Assembly: GCA_913060875.1 (NCBI GenBank)
Contig: CAJXSL010000018.1
Coordinates: 1-64,000, forward strand
DNA length: 64,000 bases
Source: an uncultured Desulfobacteraceae bacterium
GTDB lineage: Bacteria; Desulfobacterota; Desulfobacteria; Desulfobacterales; UBA5852
Direction: 5' to 3'
Numbering within the stretch: position 1 is the stretch's first letter; the number at the start of each line of letters is the position of its first letter. Made by a program: the position numbers and the translations under genes. Below the pieces are notes generated by a model. That model did not search any database. It saw nothing but the letters and a program-made list of their open reading frames with translations, and was not told the DNA's origin. Positions 1-7,641 of this stretch are shown one piece after another.

Positions 1-167
1 AGCATCGGCGGGGCGGACGGAAAAAAGCGCGCGGACTGTCTGAACCCGCCGTAGCTTTGCGTAGGCGGGTGAGTTTCCGCGCGCGCCGGCCGCCACGACG
101 ACGCGCAGGGAAGCCCCGTAGGGGCCGCGGGACACGGGCGTTTTCTTTTGCTTCGTTTTCTTTGATA

Positions 168-2069
168 GACCCGTAAAAAGTCATGCGGCCAGTTTGATAG
201 CACCGTAGGCGCCAACAAATTTTGGCGGCAACTTTTTCATGAATTTGGGCCACCAGCGTCCAATTGGCTCTTTGATAATCGAAAAAAGCATGAATAAGGC
301 TCTTAAAGCCGCTGTTTTCGCATCCTGAGGCTTTCGTTGCTCGGTCCTTACCGCAGCGGCTCTCAGGATATTCAGACCGGCAGCCTTCAAGGTGGCGTAG
401 AATCGTACGGTTTTAAACCTCACGACCCGCAGTCGCTTGACGCCGGTCACGCGCTTGTATTGACTCATCGTGGCCTCCACGCCTGCCCGCCACCGATATA
501 GATCGATAAATTCATCGCTGGCTTCAAACTGGCGGCGACGCGACAAGCGGTAATCCTTCTCGGAATACCAAAGATAGTAGTACTTCTTACCCGGCTTGAT
601 AGGACACGCATCAACGTGAGGGCAACTGCGGCAATGCTCCAGATCGAAACGGGCGGTAAACCGTTTGGTCTTCTTCTTGTACCGGACGTTCTCAGGACGG
701 CGACCGACAGGACAGCGGACAACCCGGCCGCTGTCATCAAAGGTAAAATCGCAAAGCCGCATACCGGTGTACGCACTCCCGTTATGGCCGTCTTTTACCG
801 GAGCCACCAGGTCAACACCCGCGCCCTTGGCCTTCTGAGCGTTCTCATCACTGCCATAAAGCGTGTCGGCCAAAACCATGTCCGGTTTTATGCCGCGTTG
901 CTCACTGGCCTCAATCGCCGGCATTAAAGCATCTGTATCCTGAGCGTTGGCTTTCTCAACGGCCACATGGGTGATTAGGTTTAAACGTGGCTTTTTTCCC
1001 GAATCATCCTCGCTTCGAGTGAACGTTTCCATCACCTGAACCTGGTAGCCCTGGCCTTTGTGGCCGCTGTAGGCCGCATCCGGATCACTGGGATTTTGCA
1101 ATGAATCCGTGGGGACATCCTTGGGCGTTTTGACAACCACACGCGGGTTGCCGTCATCGGATTGAACCGTGCAGTGTTCGGCTAAAACCCGCTGCATGAG
1201 TTTGTAGCTGTGCATACCGACAACCGCGTGTTGTCCCTTGAACTGCACGATGAGTTCATACAAATCAGCGCTGACTTGCGCCAGGGTTTTGCCCGATGCA
1301 CTGGGCTTGACCATTGAGAATGCCTTTAAAGCCTTCTTGGTGGCATAGCGATCAACCAACGCAGCGTTCAGCGTTGTGAATAAATCCTGATGATGGCGTT
1401 TGAGGTTGGTAAGAAACTTAAAGATCGTGTGGCTGAAAATGCCGATACGACCGAGTCGGCGCATATTGGACTTGATGTGGGTCGAATCGATGCGCTGCAA
1501 GCCGGTTTTAACCTTAAACACGGTGGCCTGCTTGGTACTGATTTGATCGAAGATAAGCTGGTCCAATCGCTGTTCGATTAATATCTGGCGCCAGTGCCAC
1601 AGTGTCTTTTCGCTGATATACTTGGCGCTGTCGCTCTCCTCGGTGATGTTGAGGGCATAATGCCACTGGATGTTGAAGGACAATTGCTCAAGGGCCTTGG
1701 TGTCGGTAAGATCCATCATTTGCTGTAACAGCAAGACGCCAAGCAGGGTATAGAGCTCTTTGCTGGGAGCACCAAAGTCTTCCCGAAGAAACGGACGCAG
1801 CTGGTCCACGGGCAGTTCACAGAGCAGATGCTCGCGGAACAGACCCGGCCAGCTTTCATCGAGCAGGCGTCTCCGTTTGGGGCTTAAAAAGTGCCACGGA
1901 TCGAAAAGATCTTGCTGTTTGTGGTCCTTGATACGAATCATGCTTTTTCCGATTTAAATGGTTGATAATATTGGCTATTCAATATCAAAACCAGAAGAGC
2001 TCTGCAACCTTAAAATTGACTAAATCCAATTAATTTAGGCGCTTAGAAGCTAAAGACTTTTTACGACTC
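168..2069 (-). mobile_element. IS1182-family insertion sequence
   Basis: A single complete transposase gene is flanked by an inverted pair: GACCCGTAAAAAGTC at 168-182 and its near complement GACTTTTTACGACTC at 2055-2069, matching at 13 of 15 positions. I take these as candidate terminal repeats. The left copy overlaps the transposase stop codon, which is unusually tight, so the true tips may differ. No convincing target-site duplication was seen. The GC-rich 1-167 flank holds no gene; its C/T-rich run before the element and the similar run after 2070 may be the interrupted target. Confidence 0.7.
181..1941 (-). CDS. IS1182-family DDE transposase
   Basis: A 586-aa, apparently full-length transposase that would cut and join the ends of its own insertion sequence. 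The DDE acid triad can be followed: Asp152 in IDSTHIKSN, a second Asp in VLADTLYGSD in the middle, and Glu in the C-terminal WRAGVEATMSQYKR. A cysteine cluster (CRSCPHVDAC) before the last acidic residue is typical of the family. The N-terminal region carries the LFREHLLCELP-like segment that precedes the helical DNA-binding part. No frameshift or internal stop is present, so the copy may be active. The ATG at 1941 has only a weak purine-rich upstream sequence. Confidence 0.93.
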   Translation of the reverse strand: MIRIKDHKQQDLFDPWHFLSPKRRRLLDESWPGLFREHLLCELPVDQLRPFLREDFGAPSKELYTLLGVLLLQQMMDLTDTKALEQLSFNIQWHYALNITEESDSAKYISEKTLWHWRQILIEQRLDQLIFDQISTKQATVFKVKTGLQRIDSTHIKSNMRRLGRIGIFSHTIFKFLTNLKRHHQDLFTTLNAALVDRYATKKALKAFSMVKPSASGKTLAQVSADLYELIVQFKGQHAVVGMHSYKLMQRVLAEHCTVQSDDGNPRVVVKTPKDVPTDSLQNPSDPDAAYSGHKGQGYQVQVMETFTRSEDDSGKKPRLNLITHVAVEKANAQDTDALMPAIEASEQRGIKPDMVLADTLYGSDENAQKAKGAGVDLVAPVKDGHNGSAYTGMRLCDFTFDDSGRVVRCPVGRRPENVRYKKKTKRFTARFDLEHCRSCPHVDACPIKPGKKYYYLWYSEKDYRLSRRRQFEASDEFIDLYRWRAGVEATMSQYKRVTGVKRLRVVRFKTVRFYATLKAAGLNILRAAAVRTEQRKPQDAKTAALRALFMLFSIIKEPIGRWWPKFMKKLPPKFVGAYGAIKLAA

Positions 2070-2202
2070 CATCTTTTCTTTTCACGGGAAAGAAAATGAA
2101 GAAACTATCATAGAAAAACATACCAGATCGATAAGATCAATCAGAGGCCTTCATCGGAAGCGACAGATTTAGATGCAGACCTAAACCCGAGGGAACCGCC
2201 GC

Positions 2203-2970
2203 ATGACAACCATATCGATAGGCTTTAAATCCTACGCCGAATCCATTCCCCTGGCCCTGGACCGCATCGGGGCGGGAAAGGAATTGGCCCGGCAGACCCA
2301 CATTCTGCTCAAGCCCAACCTGATCAATGCCGACCCCCACCCCGTCACGACGCCGGCAGCCTGCTGCGAAGCGATCGTCCACTACATCCACAGTGTTTCA
2401 GGTGCCGTCATCGTGATTGGCGAGGGATGCGGCGCCCCGGGCATGAGCACCGAAGACATCTTCGGTCAACTCGGGTACCGCCGTTTGGCCCGCCGCCTGG
2501 ACGTCGAACTGATCGATCTGAATACCGCCCCCGTAAAGGAAGTCCCCAATCCCGGGGCGATCAACCATCCCGTCATGATGCTGCCCGAAATCGCCCTGAC
2601 CCACTACCTGGTATCCGTCCCCGTGCTCAAAGCCCATTCCATGACGGACATGACCGGCACGCTGAAAAACATGATGGGCCTGCTGCCGCCGGAGCACTAC
2701 GGCACCCGCGGCGGGGCCTGGCGCAAAGCCGAGTTCCATGACGATCTGCACCGCAATATCCGGGAACTCAATGCCTGCCGCCGCTCCGACCTCACGGTCA
2801 TGGATGCCTCCGTGGGGCTGGCGACCTTTCATCTCGGCGGCCCCTCGTGCGAGCCCCCGTTGGCCCGGATTATCGCCGGCCACGACCCCCTGGAAGTGGA
2901 CCGCATGGCCGCAGGCCTGCTGGGGTTGGAGTGGCAGAAAATCCCCCACCTGACAACGCCGTCCCCATGA
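2203..2970 (+). CDS. DUF362 domain-containing protein
   Basis: A 255-aa protein of the DUF362 family, recognised from the KPNLI segment near residue 37, the VLKAHSMTDMTGTLKNMMG block near residue 145 and a C-terminal MDASVGLATFHLGGP stretch. DUF362 proteins are often encoded beside ferredoxin-like domains and are suspected to be redox or nucleotide-binding proteins, but the biochemical role is not settled. This copy lacks the CxxCxxC ferredoxin module found in longer relatives, so it is a stand-alone domain. GAGGGA lies upstream of the ATG. It stands alone between the IS element and a REP-like palindrome. Confidence 0.85.
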   Translation: MTTISIGFKSYAESIPLALDRIGAGKELARQTHILLKPNLINADPHPVTTPAACCEAIVHYIHSVSGAVIVIGEGCGAPGMSTEDIFGQLGYRRLARRLDVELIDLNTAPVKEVPNPGAINHPVMMLPEIALTHYLVSVPVLKAHSMTDMTGTLKNMMGLLPPEHYGTRGGAWRKAEFHDDLHRNIRELNACRRSDLTVMDASVGLATFHLGGPSCEPPLARIIAGHDPLEVDRMAAGLLGLEWQKIPHLTTPSP

Positions 2971-3005
2971 CACCGATTCGTGACAGCATGGCAGCTTGAT
3001 GGCCC

Positions 3006-3085
3006 CGTCATGCCGGACCCGATCCGGCATCTCATGTACTAACGGTATGAAATGAAAGAGATTCCGGATCAGGTCCGGCATGACG
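3006..3085. repeat. REP-like double palindrome
   Basis: Two head-to-head palindromes built on CATGCCGG/CCGGCAT and GATTCCGG/CCGGCATGAC, with a short spacer. The same architecture recurs at 12989-13060 and 14462-14532. Such elements are normally mobilised by RAYT transposases, and a RAYT gene lies at 5908-6882. It sits about 35 nt after the DUF362 stop and could affect its transcript end. Confidence 0.75.
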
Positions 3086-3143
3086 AGCTATAGGGAATCT
3101 CTGTCTGCCCATTATGACACAATCTTTCAGCCGGGATGACAGA

Positions 3144-3605
3144 TCAACGAAAGAGAAGGATACGTACGAAGTCCAGAAACCGGTCGAACCAGTCCTGGCG
3201 AACTGGGGTGAAGACGAAATCATCAACCGCCGCAGGGCTTGCATCGGCCGCCGCGACCGGGGCCGCATCACGCTGGTCGGCCTCGTCCTCCTGGTCCGGA
3301 GCCGCATGGCTTGCATCGATGGTCGCCTTCGGGGCCGGGGTTGGCGGGGCGGCTTCAGGTGCGAAGCGCCGCCAGTGATCCGCCACGAAGGCGGCCAGGA
3401 ATTCCCGCCGGGATGGTTGTAAAAAAGAATAGCGATACAGGAGGGTTTTGAAGGCAATGCCCAGCGGGGCCCGGTTTAAAACCATGGGCTGGCGGGCGCA
3501 ATGGCGGTAGAACTGCGCCAGCAGCGGCGCTTCGACGGAGTCGGCACCGTTTGCTTGCACAAGGGTTCGCAGGGTGGCCAGGCACTGGTTTTCCATCGTG
3601 GTCAT
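3144..3605 (-). CDS. hypothetical protein, Ala/Pro-rich linker with conserved C-terminal tail
   Basis: A 153-aa soluble protein I do not recognise. It has a helical N-terminal part (residues 1-80), an Ala/Pro/Asp-rich low-complexity linker (about 83-128) and a compact aromatic tail ending TPVRQDWFDRFLDFVRILL. The DNA for that tail (3155-3213) is repeated, with 51 of 59 bases identical, at 10003-10061, where the reading frame is broken. The tail may therefore be a mobile or duplicated module. The start is uncertain: the ATG at 3605 and another three codons later both have weak ribosome binding sites. It lies just upstream of nothing co-directional and downstream of the lipoprotein gene at 3650. 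Confidence 0.55.
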   Translation of the reverse strand: MTTMENQCLATLRTLVQANGADSVEAPLLAQFYRHCARQPMVLNRAPLGIAFKTLLYRYSFLQPSRREFLAAFVADHWRRFAPEAAPPTPAPKATIDASHAAPDQEDEADQRDAAPVAAADASPAAVDDFVFTPVRQDWFDRFLDFVRILLFR

Positions 3606-3649
3606 CCGTTTCAGGTGTCGGGTTGTCTTCGAAAAGCAGCCGTCGGCGC

Positions 3650-3922
3650 CTATTTCAAGCCCTTGGCCGAATGGAACACCACCTGGTCGGCGATGAATTT
3701 GATATGGATGGTCTCATCCCCCTCGCCCCAGACGCAACTCTTGGTGCCGATGACATCGCTGGCTTCCTGGGGTTCCCCCAGGATATCCACCACCTCGTCA
3801 TAGTCCATACCCACTTCGATCTTGTCATAATTTTCCTTGGTGACCTTGCTGCAGCCCACCGTCAGGACGGCAACGGCGATAAACAGGACCAGCGCGATTG
3901 CTGAAATACGTCGGGACATCAT
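3650..3922 (-). CDS. small BamE/SmpA-like lipoprotein
   Basis: A 90-aa lipoprotein, exported and lipid-anchored. It starts with a short basic and hydrophobic signal (MMSRRISAIALVLFIAVAVL) followed by a lipobox ending VGC, so the mature protein begins at Cys24 of this start. The mature part (VTKENYDKIEVGMDYDEVVDILGEPQ...) is the classic beginning of the SmpA/OmlA-BamE-like fold (start of a helix, then GMxxxEVxxxLGxP), and a tryptophan follows the cysteine of SCVWGEG. The start at 3922 is chosen because AGAAAGG precedes it by six bases; a longer frame reaches 3943. The exact partner is unknown; many such domains are general envelope lipoproteins rather than BamE itself. Confidence 0.75.
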   Translation of the reverse strand: MMSRRISAIALVLFIAVAVLTVGCSKVTKENYDKIEVGMDYDEVVDILGEPQEASDVIGTKSCVWGEGDETIHIKFIADQVVFHSAKGLK

Positions 3923-4123
3923 CAGGAACCTTTCTTCCACCAATTGAATGAAATCACGTCATGGAAAGGGTTGATCGGAGGCACCATAACCAATCGCAGG
4001 ATGTTTCGCAACGGATTTTGCCATGGAAAACCGTGGCAGAGATGTCCCCGGATGGGAACGCGGAAGGGGGGTGTTGGTTTAGCGGAGGGGCGGCGCCGGT
4101 CATCCGAAACGCCCGGGTCCTTT

Positions 4124-4342
4124 TCAGGCGCAGGGTGTGCCGCGCATTTCCCAGTACCGACGCCGGTCGTCAGTGTGCCGTCGGTCGAGGCCGCTGCGGC
4201 GCTCACGGCCGCCATTGGCGAAATAGGCCAGGCTGTAAGACCGCCGCCGGTCAAACCCGGAGCGGCGATCGATCAGGCATACATGCCGTTTTTCATCCTC
4301 GATATCGCTGTCCGGCGGCCAGATGGTTCGACGGTCGCTCAC
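4124..4342 (-). CDS. small basic protein with repeated RRSGxDRR motif
   Basis: A 72-aa Arg-rich protein with a duplicated motif, DRRSGFDRRR near residue 26 and RRSGLDRR near residue 48, then DDRRRYW. Short proteins with this GxERRSGxDRR pattern recur in delta-type proteobacteria; their function is unknown to me. The GTG start at 4342 is supported by GGGAGG five bases upstream. A longer opposite-strand frame (3944-4516) overlaps but has no such start signal. Nucleic-acid or phospholipid binding is possible from the charge, but this is a guess. Confidence 0.6.
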   Translation of the reverse strand: MSDRRTIWPPDSDIEDEKRHVCLIDRRSGFDRRRSYSLAYFANGGRERRSGLDRRHTDDRRRYWEMRGTPCA

Positions 4343-4647
4343 GATGTCCTCCCGGTATCATCAGCATGGGGTTCGTATGGGGAAAAACAAGGGTTTGCCA
4401 CCCGGCCCCGCAATTTTCAGACAAGAGGCCGCGCAAATGAGGGCAATATAAGGCGAGGTGAACGGTCGAGAGGCGGCGGCAATGGGTGCAGCAAGCTATA
4501 CAAAAGTATAATATAGCGTTCGCAGGCCCTCGTCAAGCAAGGTCCTGGCGCGGTGTGGGGGGCTTTCGGCCCGAATTCCTGTGGCGGCAGTTATAGGCCC
4601 ACCTTCTTTTTAAACGATGCCACCAACTGGTGGACGTCTGCCAAACA
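4343..4647. other. intergenic, no gene seen
   Basis: About 300 bases without a supported gene. It contains the GGGAGG ribosome binding site of the 4342 gene and an A/T-rich patch near 4490-4515 (AAGTATAATATAGCG) that could hold a promoter for the minus strand; no clear -35 partner was found. Confidence 0.4.
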
Positions 4648-4848
4648 TCATCGCCCCTTCGGATTCTTTAGAGCACAGTTGCAGCCGCCAGCCTTTTTTT
4701 CGGATGCTATTTTTTCATGAATAAGTGACCGGCCATTTCTGCGGAAATCATTTTCGATATCTCTTTTCGTGTATTCAAAGCAGTAACACACGAGATCATC
4801 ATCATTGAATTCATTTTGGCCTGAAAATTTTGCGCTGATATCAATCAA
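4648..4848 (-). CDS. BFD-like [2Fe-2S]-binding small protein
   Basis: A 66-aa protein with four cysteines in the pattern VCYCFEYTKRDI ... GCNCALKNPKG, which is the BFD-like fold that binds one [2Fe-2S] cluster, as in bacterioferritin-associated ferredoxin and the N-terminal domain of CopZ-type metallochaperones. It has no second metal-binding domain, so it is the stand-alone form. The role may be electron transfer or iron/copper handling. The TTG start at 4848 has AGGA seven bases upstream; no ATG is available in this frame near the conserved part. Confidence 0.72.
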   Translation of the reverse strand: MIDISAKFSGQNEFNDDDLVCYCFEYTKRDIENDFRRNGRSLIHEKIASEKKAGGCNCALKNPKGR

Positions 4849-4860
4849 TTTTAATCCTGA

Positions 4861-4935
4861 AAGTTTTCCGGTTTATCGGAGCTTCTTTGAGCCGCCAGGC
4901 CGTCCTCTGCATCGCCTTTTTAGGCGACGCTTTCG
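4861..4935. repeat. 75-bp dispersed repeat, copy 1
   Basis: Closely similar to 7558-7632 on the same strand, sharing AGCCGCCAGGCCGT, CTGCATCGCCT and a small GGCGA/TCGCC hairpin. In both places it lies over or just after the stop codon of a minus-strand gene (the interrupted gene at 4920 and the OmpA-type gene at 7642). The two copies bracket the RAYT region. Whether it acts as a terminator, a structured RNA or a recombination scar cannot be told from the sequence. Confidence 0.7.
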
Positions 4936-5222
4936 CATGGAAGGGTACAGTTGATGATCAAATCTCTTGAATCCAGATCATTGATCGCCTTGTGGATCAG
5001 CTCTTCGGTCAAGGGCGCCCCAATCACGATCATATGGGAGGCACCATAGTGAAATGGCACCGCGGTGCCTTCGATCCAATCGCCGCAGTTGGCCACACCG
5101 ACAGGGCTGAAGACGAAGCACCATCGTCACTCGCCGGTCTTCAGCACAACCACCACCTCGATCGCGGCGTGATCCTGAATGCTCAGGTCGTCCTCAATCG
5201 TGATGGATTCGATCTTGGCCAT
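4920..5222 (-). pseudogene. 100-codon gene interrupted by an in-frame TGA
   Basis: Read from the ATG at 5222, the frame gives MAKIESITIEDDLSIQDHA... for 31 codons, meets TGA at 5127-5129, then continues open in the same frame for 68 codons (RWCFVFSPVGVANCGDWIEG... to CESVA) and ends with TAA at 4920. The two halves look like one continuous small protein. The simplest reading is a nonsense mutation, for example CGA to TGA by a single C-to-T change. Selenocysteine insertion is an alternative: a 5-bp stem (GACGA/TCGTC) follows the TGA, but it starts too close to the codon for a standard bacterial SECIS. I do not know the family's function. Confidence 0.6.
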
Positions 5223-5331
5223 GGGGTCCGTTTCGCCGCCCGCCTTATGTTATTTTGTTGCTTAAAGACGGGCTAAGCTTATAGCTGAACACCAACAATT
5301 AAAATTGAAGATACGCCACCGGCTCTTTTTA

Positions 5332-5862
5332 TTAAAGGAATTGTATCGTCTGGACCCAATTTTCAAACTCTCCGACAGCTATTTCGAAGTTTTCTGCTTT
5401 GCTCATGAGGCGTATCAAGTACATTTTTCCGCCGTATTGAAGAGCGTACAGTTTATGATTTATGTGAGCGCCACTTTTAGCCGTATGCTCTTCGATCAGC
5501 CAGTAAGCTTTTTCGCCACCGACTTCAGTCCATCCTTCTTTTTTTATTTCCATATTCTTCCACTTGTACTTTTTCTCGACAAAGTTCAGCCATTTGGCCG
5601 TTCGCTCATCCACGGCTTTGGTATTGCCGTCCTTTATGTCGGCAGCCCTGACGAAAAGCATTGCTTCAGGGGATTTCCGATTTGCCTTAAAAAAGTTGAA
5701 CTTGGTCGGATTGCCGACCTTCCAGCCTTTTGGCAACTCCGAAAAAGTGATTTTTTGTGCTGGATATTCATGCCTGTCACCAGCAACAGCGGGAATGACA
5801 ATTAAAGACGAGACAAACAGTAGTGTGGTCAAAATCCCAAAGGTACGAAACAGGTGTCGCAT
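5332..5862 (-). CDS. exported protein of unknown function
   Basis: A 176-aa protein with a clear Sec signal peptide (MRHLFRTFGILTTLLFVSSLIVIPAVAG, cleavage expected near AVAG). The mature part has alternating beta-strand-like segments (KAYWLIEEH, HKLYALQYGGKMYLIRLMS) and a closing FENWVQTIQFL, a layout seen in small periplasmic beta-sandwich domains. I do not recognise the family. The start at 5862 is chosen because GGAGG lies five to six bases upstream; a longer frame reaches 5874. GC content is lower than in the metabolic clusters, consistent with an accessory region. Confidence 0.7.
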   Translation of the reverse strand: MRHLFRTFGILTTLLFVSSLIVIPAVAGDRHEYPAQKITFSELPKGWKVGNPTKFNFFKANRKSPEAMLFVRAADIKDGNTKAVDERTAKWLNFVEKKYKWKNMEIKKEGWTEVGGEKAYWLIEEHTAKSGAHINHKLYALQYGGKMYLIRLMSKAENFEIAVGEFENWVQTIQFL

Positions 5863-5907
5863 GATCGCCTCCAATCGTAAGTGTCCATCCAGGACAAGGA
5901 TCGCATC

Positions 5908-6882
5908 TTAATTATTAATTATTTCCTTTTTTACCCGCCCGACCGTCTGCCTTAAACGCCGATTGCTTTCCAACTGATGTGCTAATAGGTTATAACGCAT
6001 TGTAATGCCGGCACCGGAAATGCCGCCGAAAAACTTCCCCAGCCGGACATTGGATTCACCGCTCAAATCACGCGCCAAATAGATGGCCACGTCACGGGCG
6101 GCGTTCTTTTTACGCCCCTTTTGAATAAGCTCTTCCTTCCGGCAACTAAAGGCCTTGCTGACGCCTTCCACTATTTGTTCCGCTGACGGTTTCGGCTTCA
6201 ACATTGCTGCCTGGGCAATTTCCTTGCCGAATTTCGACTGGGACAAATACGTTGTTTTTACCCAATTGACAAAATCGTCGCTGCCCAGCAAAAAGCCCCC
6301 GACCACGTTTCCGGAAGGATTCTCAACGGTATTCCAATCCTGAATCTCCACAAAGCGCCGGTAGTTGCGCATGGCAGCCTTGCGTTGCTTCCCGAACAGT
6401 GACAGCAGCCAGTCGGTTTTCAGCCATTCCGGCGGCGGGACCTTTCCGATAAACGCAGGATAGCTGCTCCAGGAATAGCCGCCAAGATTTTCCACCATAT
6501 TGGCCCGCAAAGGATTTAAATGAATGTAGCGGGACAATTGTTTCAAATAAGCATCGGCATCCACCAGAATCGCCTTGTAGCGTCCCTGGAACACATGGCC
6601 TTGCCTCCGTCGTTTGCGGTTGAAATAGGTGGCGTAGCTGACGTTGATCCATTTGACGGTCTGGCTGAGGTTCGCGCGAGGGGTTTCGACCAGCAGGTGG
6701 TAGTGGTTGGTCATCAGGCAGTAGGTATGGATGCATAGATCAAAGCGTTCGCCGGCGGTTTCCAGGCACTCAAGAAACCTCTCGTGGTCGCGACCACTCT
6801 CGAAAATCGCATCTCCGGCATTACCGCGATTGATCACATGATAAAAAGCGCCCGGATACTCGATCCGTAAAGAGCGAGCCAT
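5908..6882 (-). CDS. REP-associated tyrosine transposase (RAYT, Y1_Tnp)
   Basis: A 324-aa IS200-like HUH transposase of the RAYT class, expected to cut single-stranded DNA at REP palindromes. The N-terminal Y1_Tnp domain begins MARSLRIEYPGAFYHVINRG, has the metal-binding HUH motif in CLMTNHYHLLVE and the conserved RYIHLNPLRA block with tyrosine. Residues after about 190 form a helical C-terminal extension resembling a DnaA-type helix-turn-helix, as in long RAYTs. REP-like palindromes at 3006, 12989 and 14462 are plausible substrates. The 5' part of the gene and its leader are tandemly duplicated immediately upstream. Confidence 0.9.
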   Translation of the reverse strand: MARSLRIEYPGAFYHVINRGNAGDAIFESGRDHERFLECLETAGERFDLCIHTYCLMTNHYHLLVETPRANLSQTVKWINVSYATYFNRKRRRQGHVFQGRYKAILVDADAYLKQLSRYIHLNPLRANMVENLGGYSWSSYPAFIGKVPPPEWLKTDWLLSLFGKQRKAAMRNYRRFVEIQDWNTVENPSGNVVGGFLLGSDDFVNWVKTTYLSQSKFGKEIAQAAMLKPKPSAEQIVEGVSKAFSCRKEELIQKGRKKNAARDVAIYLARDLSGESNVRLGKFFGGISGAGITMRYNLLAHQLESNRRLRQTVGRVKKEIINN

Positions 6883-7070
6883 ACTTCAACCCCTCTGGAG
6901 CTATTGTAGGCCGCCATTTGCGGCAAATTGAGACTCTTCAGTACCTTGCTTGATCCGTTGTGAGGAAAGATACTGGCCGGCCAGCGACCGGCGCCGTATG
7001 GGAGGTAAATATGCAAGAAAAAGCTAAACGTCAATAATTAATATTTAAGATACGACCCCAATAGCTCTTT
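6587..7070. repeat. 484-bp tandem duplication, copy 1 (RAYT 5' part and leader)
   Basis: The segment from 6587 to 7070 covers the first ~98 codons of the RAYT gene plus about 190 bases of its leader. It is repeated essentially without change at 7071-7554. The unit length is 484 bases, measured from matching anchor sequences in both copies. Confidence 0.92.
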
Positions 7071-7366
7071 TGGAACACATGGCCTTGCCTCCGTCGTTTG
7101 CGGTTGAAATAGGTGGCGTAGCTGACGTTGATCCATTTGACGGTCTGGCTGAGGTTCGCGCGAGGGGTTTCGACCAGCAGGTGGTAGTGGTTGGTCATCA
7201 GGCAGTAGGTATGGATGCATAGATCAAAGCGTTCGCCGGCGGTTTCCAGGCACTCAAGAAACCTCTCGTGGTCGCGACCACTCTCGAAAATCGCATCTCC
7301 GGCATTACCGCGATTGATCACATGATAAAAAGCGCCCGGATACTCGATCCGTAAAGAGCGAGCCAT
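7031..7366 (-). pseudogene. truncated RAYT duplicate
   Basis: From 7366 the frame repeats the first ~98 residues of the neighbouring RAYT exactly, including the HUH motif, then crosses the duplication junction at 7070/7071 and ends with an unrelated tail (KSYWGRILNINY). It lacks the rest of the Y1 domain and the catalytic tyrosine region, so it should not be active. The duplicated leader before it probably carries the same promoter and ribosome binding site. Confidence 0.85.
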
Positions 7367-7554
7367 ACTTCAACCCCTCTGGAGCTATTGTAGGCCGCCA
7401 TTTGCGGCAAATTGAGACTCTTCAGTACCTTGCTTGATCCGTTGTGAGGAAAGATACTGGCCGGCCAGCGACCGGCGCCGTATGGGAGGTAAATATGCAA
7501 GAAAAAGCTAAACGTCAATAATTAATATTTAAGATACGACCCCTATAGCTCTTC
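7071..7554. repeat. 484-bp tandem duplication, copy 2
   Basis: Direct tandem copy of 6587-7070. Differences are confined to the last few bases (for example CCCT versus CCCA before ATAGCTCTT). The near-identity points to a recent event or to ongoing gene conversion. Confidence 0.92.
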
Positions 7555-7557
7555 TGA

Positions 7558-7632
7558 ACGTTTTCCGTTTTATCGAAGCGTCTTTTAGCCGCCAGGCCGT
7601 TCGCTGCATCGCCTAATTGGGCGACCCTTTCG
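7558..7632. repeat. 75-bp dispersed repeat, copy 2
   Basis: Second copy of the repeat at 4861-4935. It begins 10 bases beyond the stop of the OmpA-type gene and contains the same small hairpin (TCGCCTAATTGGGCGA), so on the minus strand it could act as a 3'-end structure for that gene. Confidence 0.7.
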
Positions 7633-7641
7633 GTTCTTTAT

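Noticed and set aside
5127-5129. Confident selenocysteine call at the in-frame TGA
   Set aside because: The only nearby stem starts inside the TGA-CGA region, too close for a usual bacterial SECIS loop, and no Cys-containing homologue can be consulted here.
7558-7632. Riboswitch (c-di-GMP or other) at the 75-bp repeat
   Set aside because: I compared it by eye with the GEMM consensus and found no match to its tetraloop receptor or conserved core; it also lies at 3' ends rather than in leaders.
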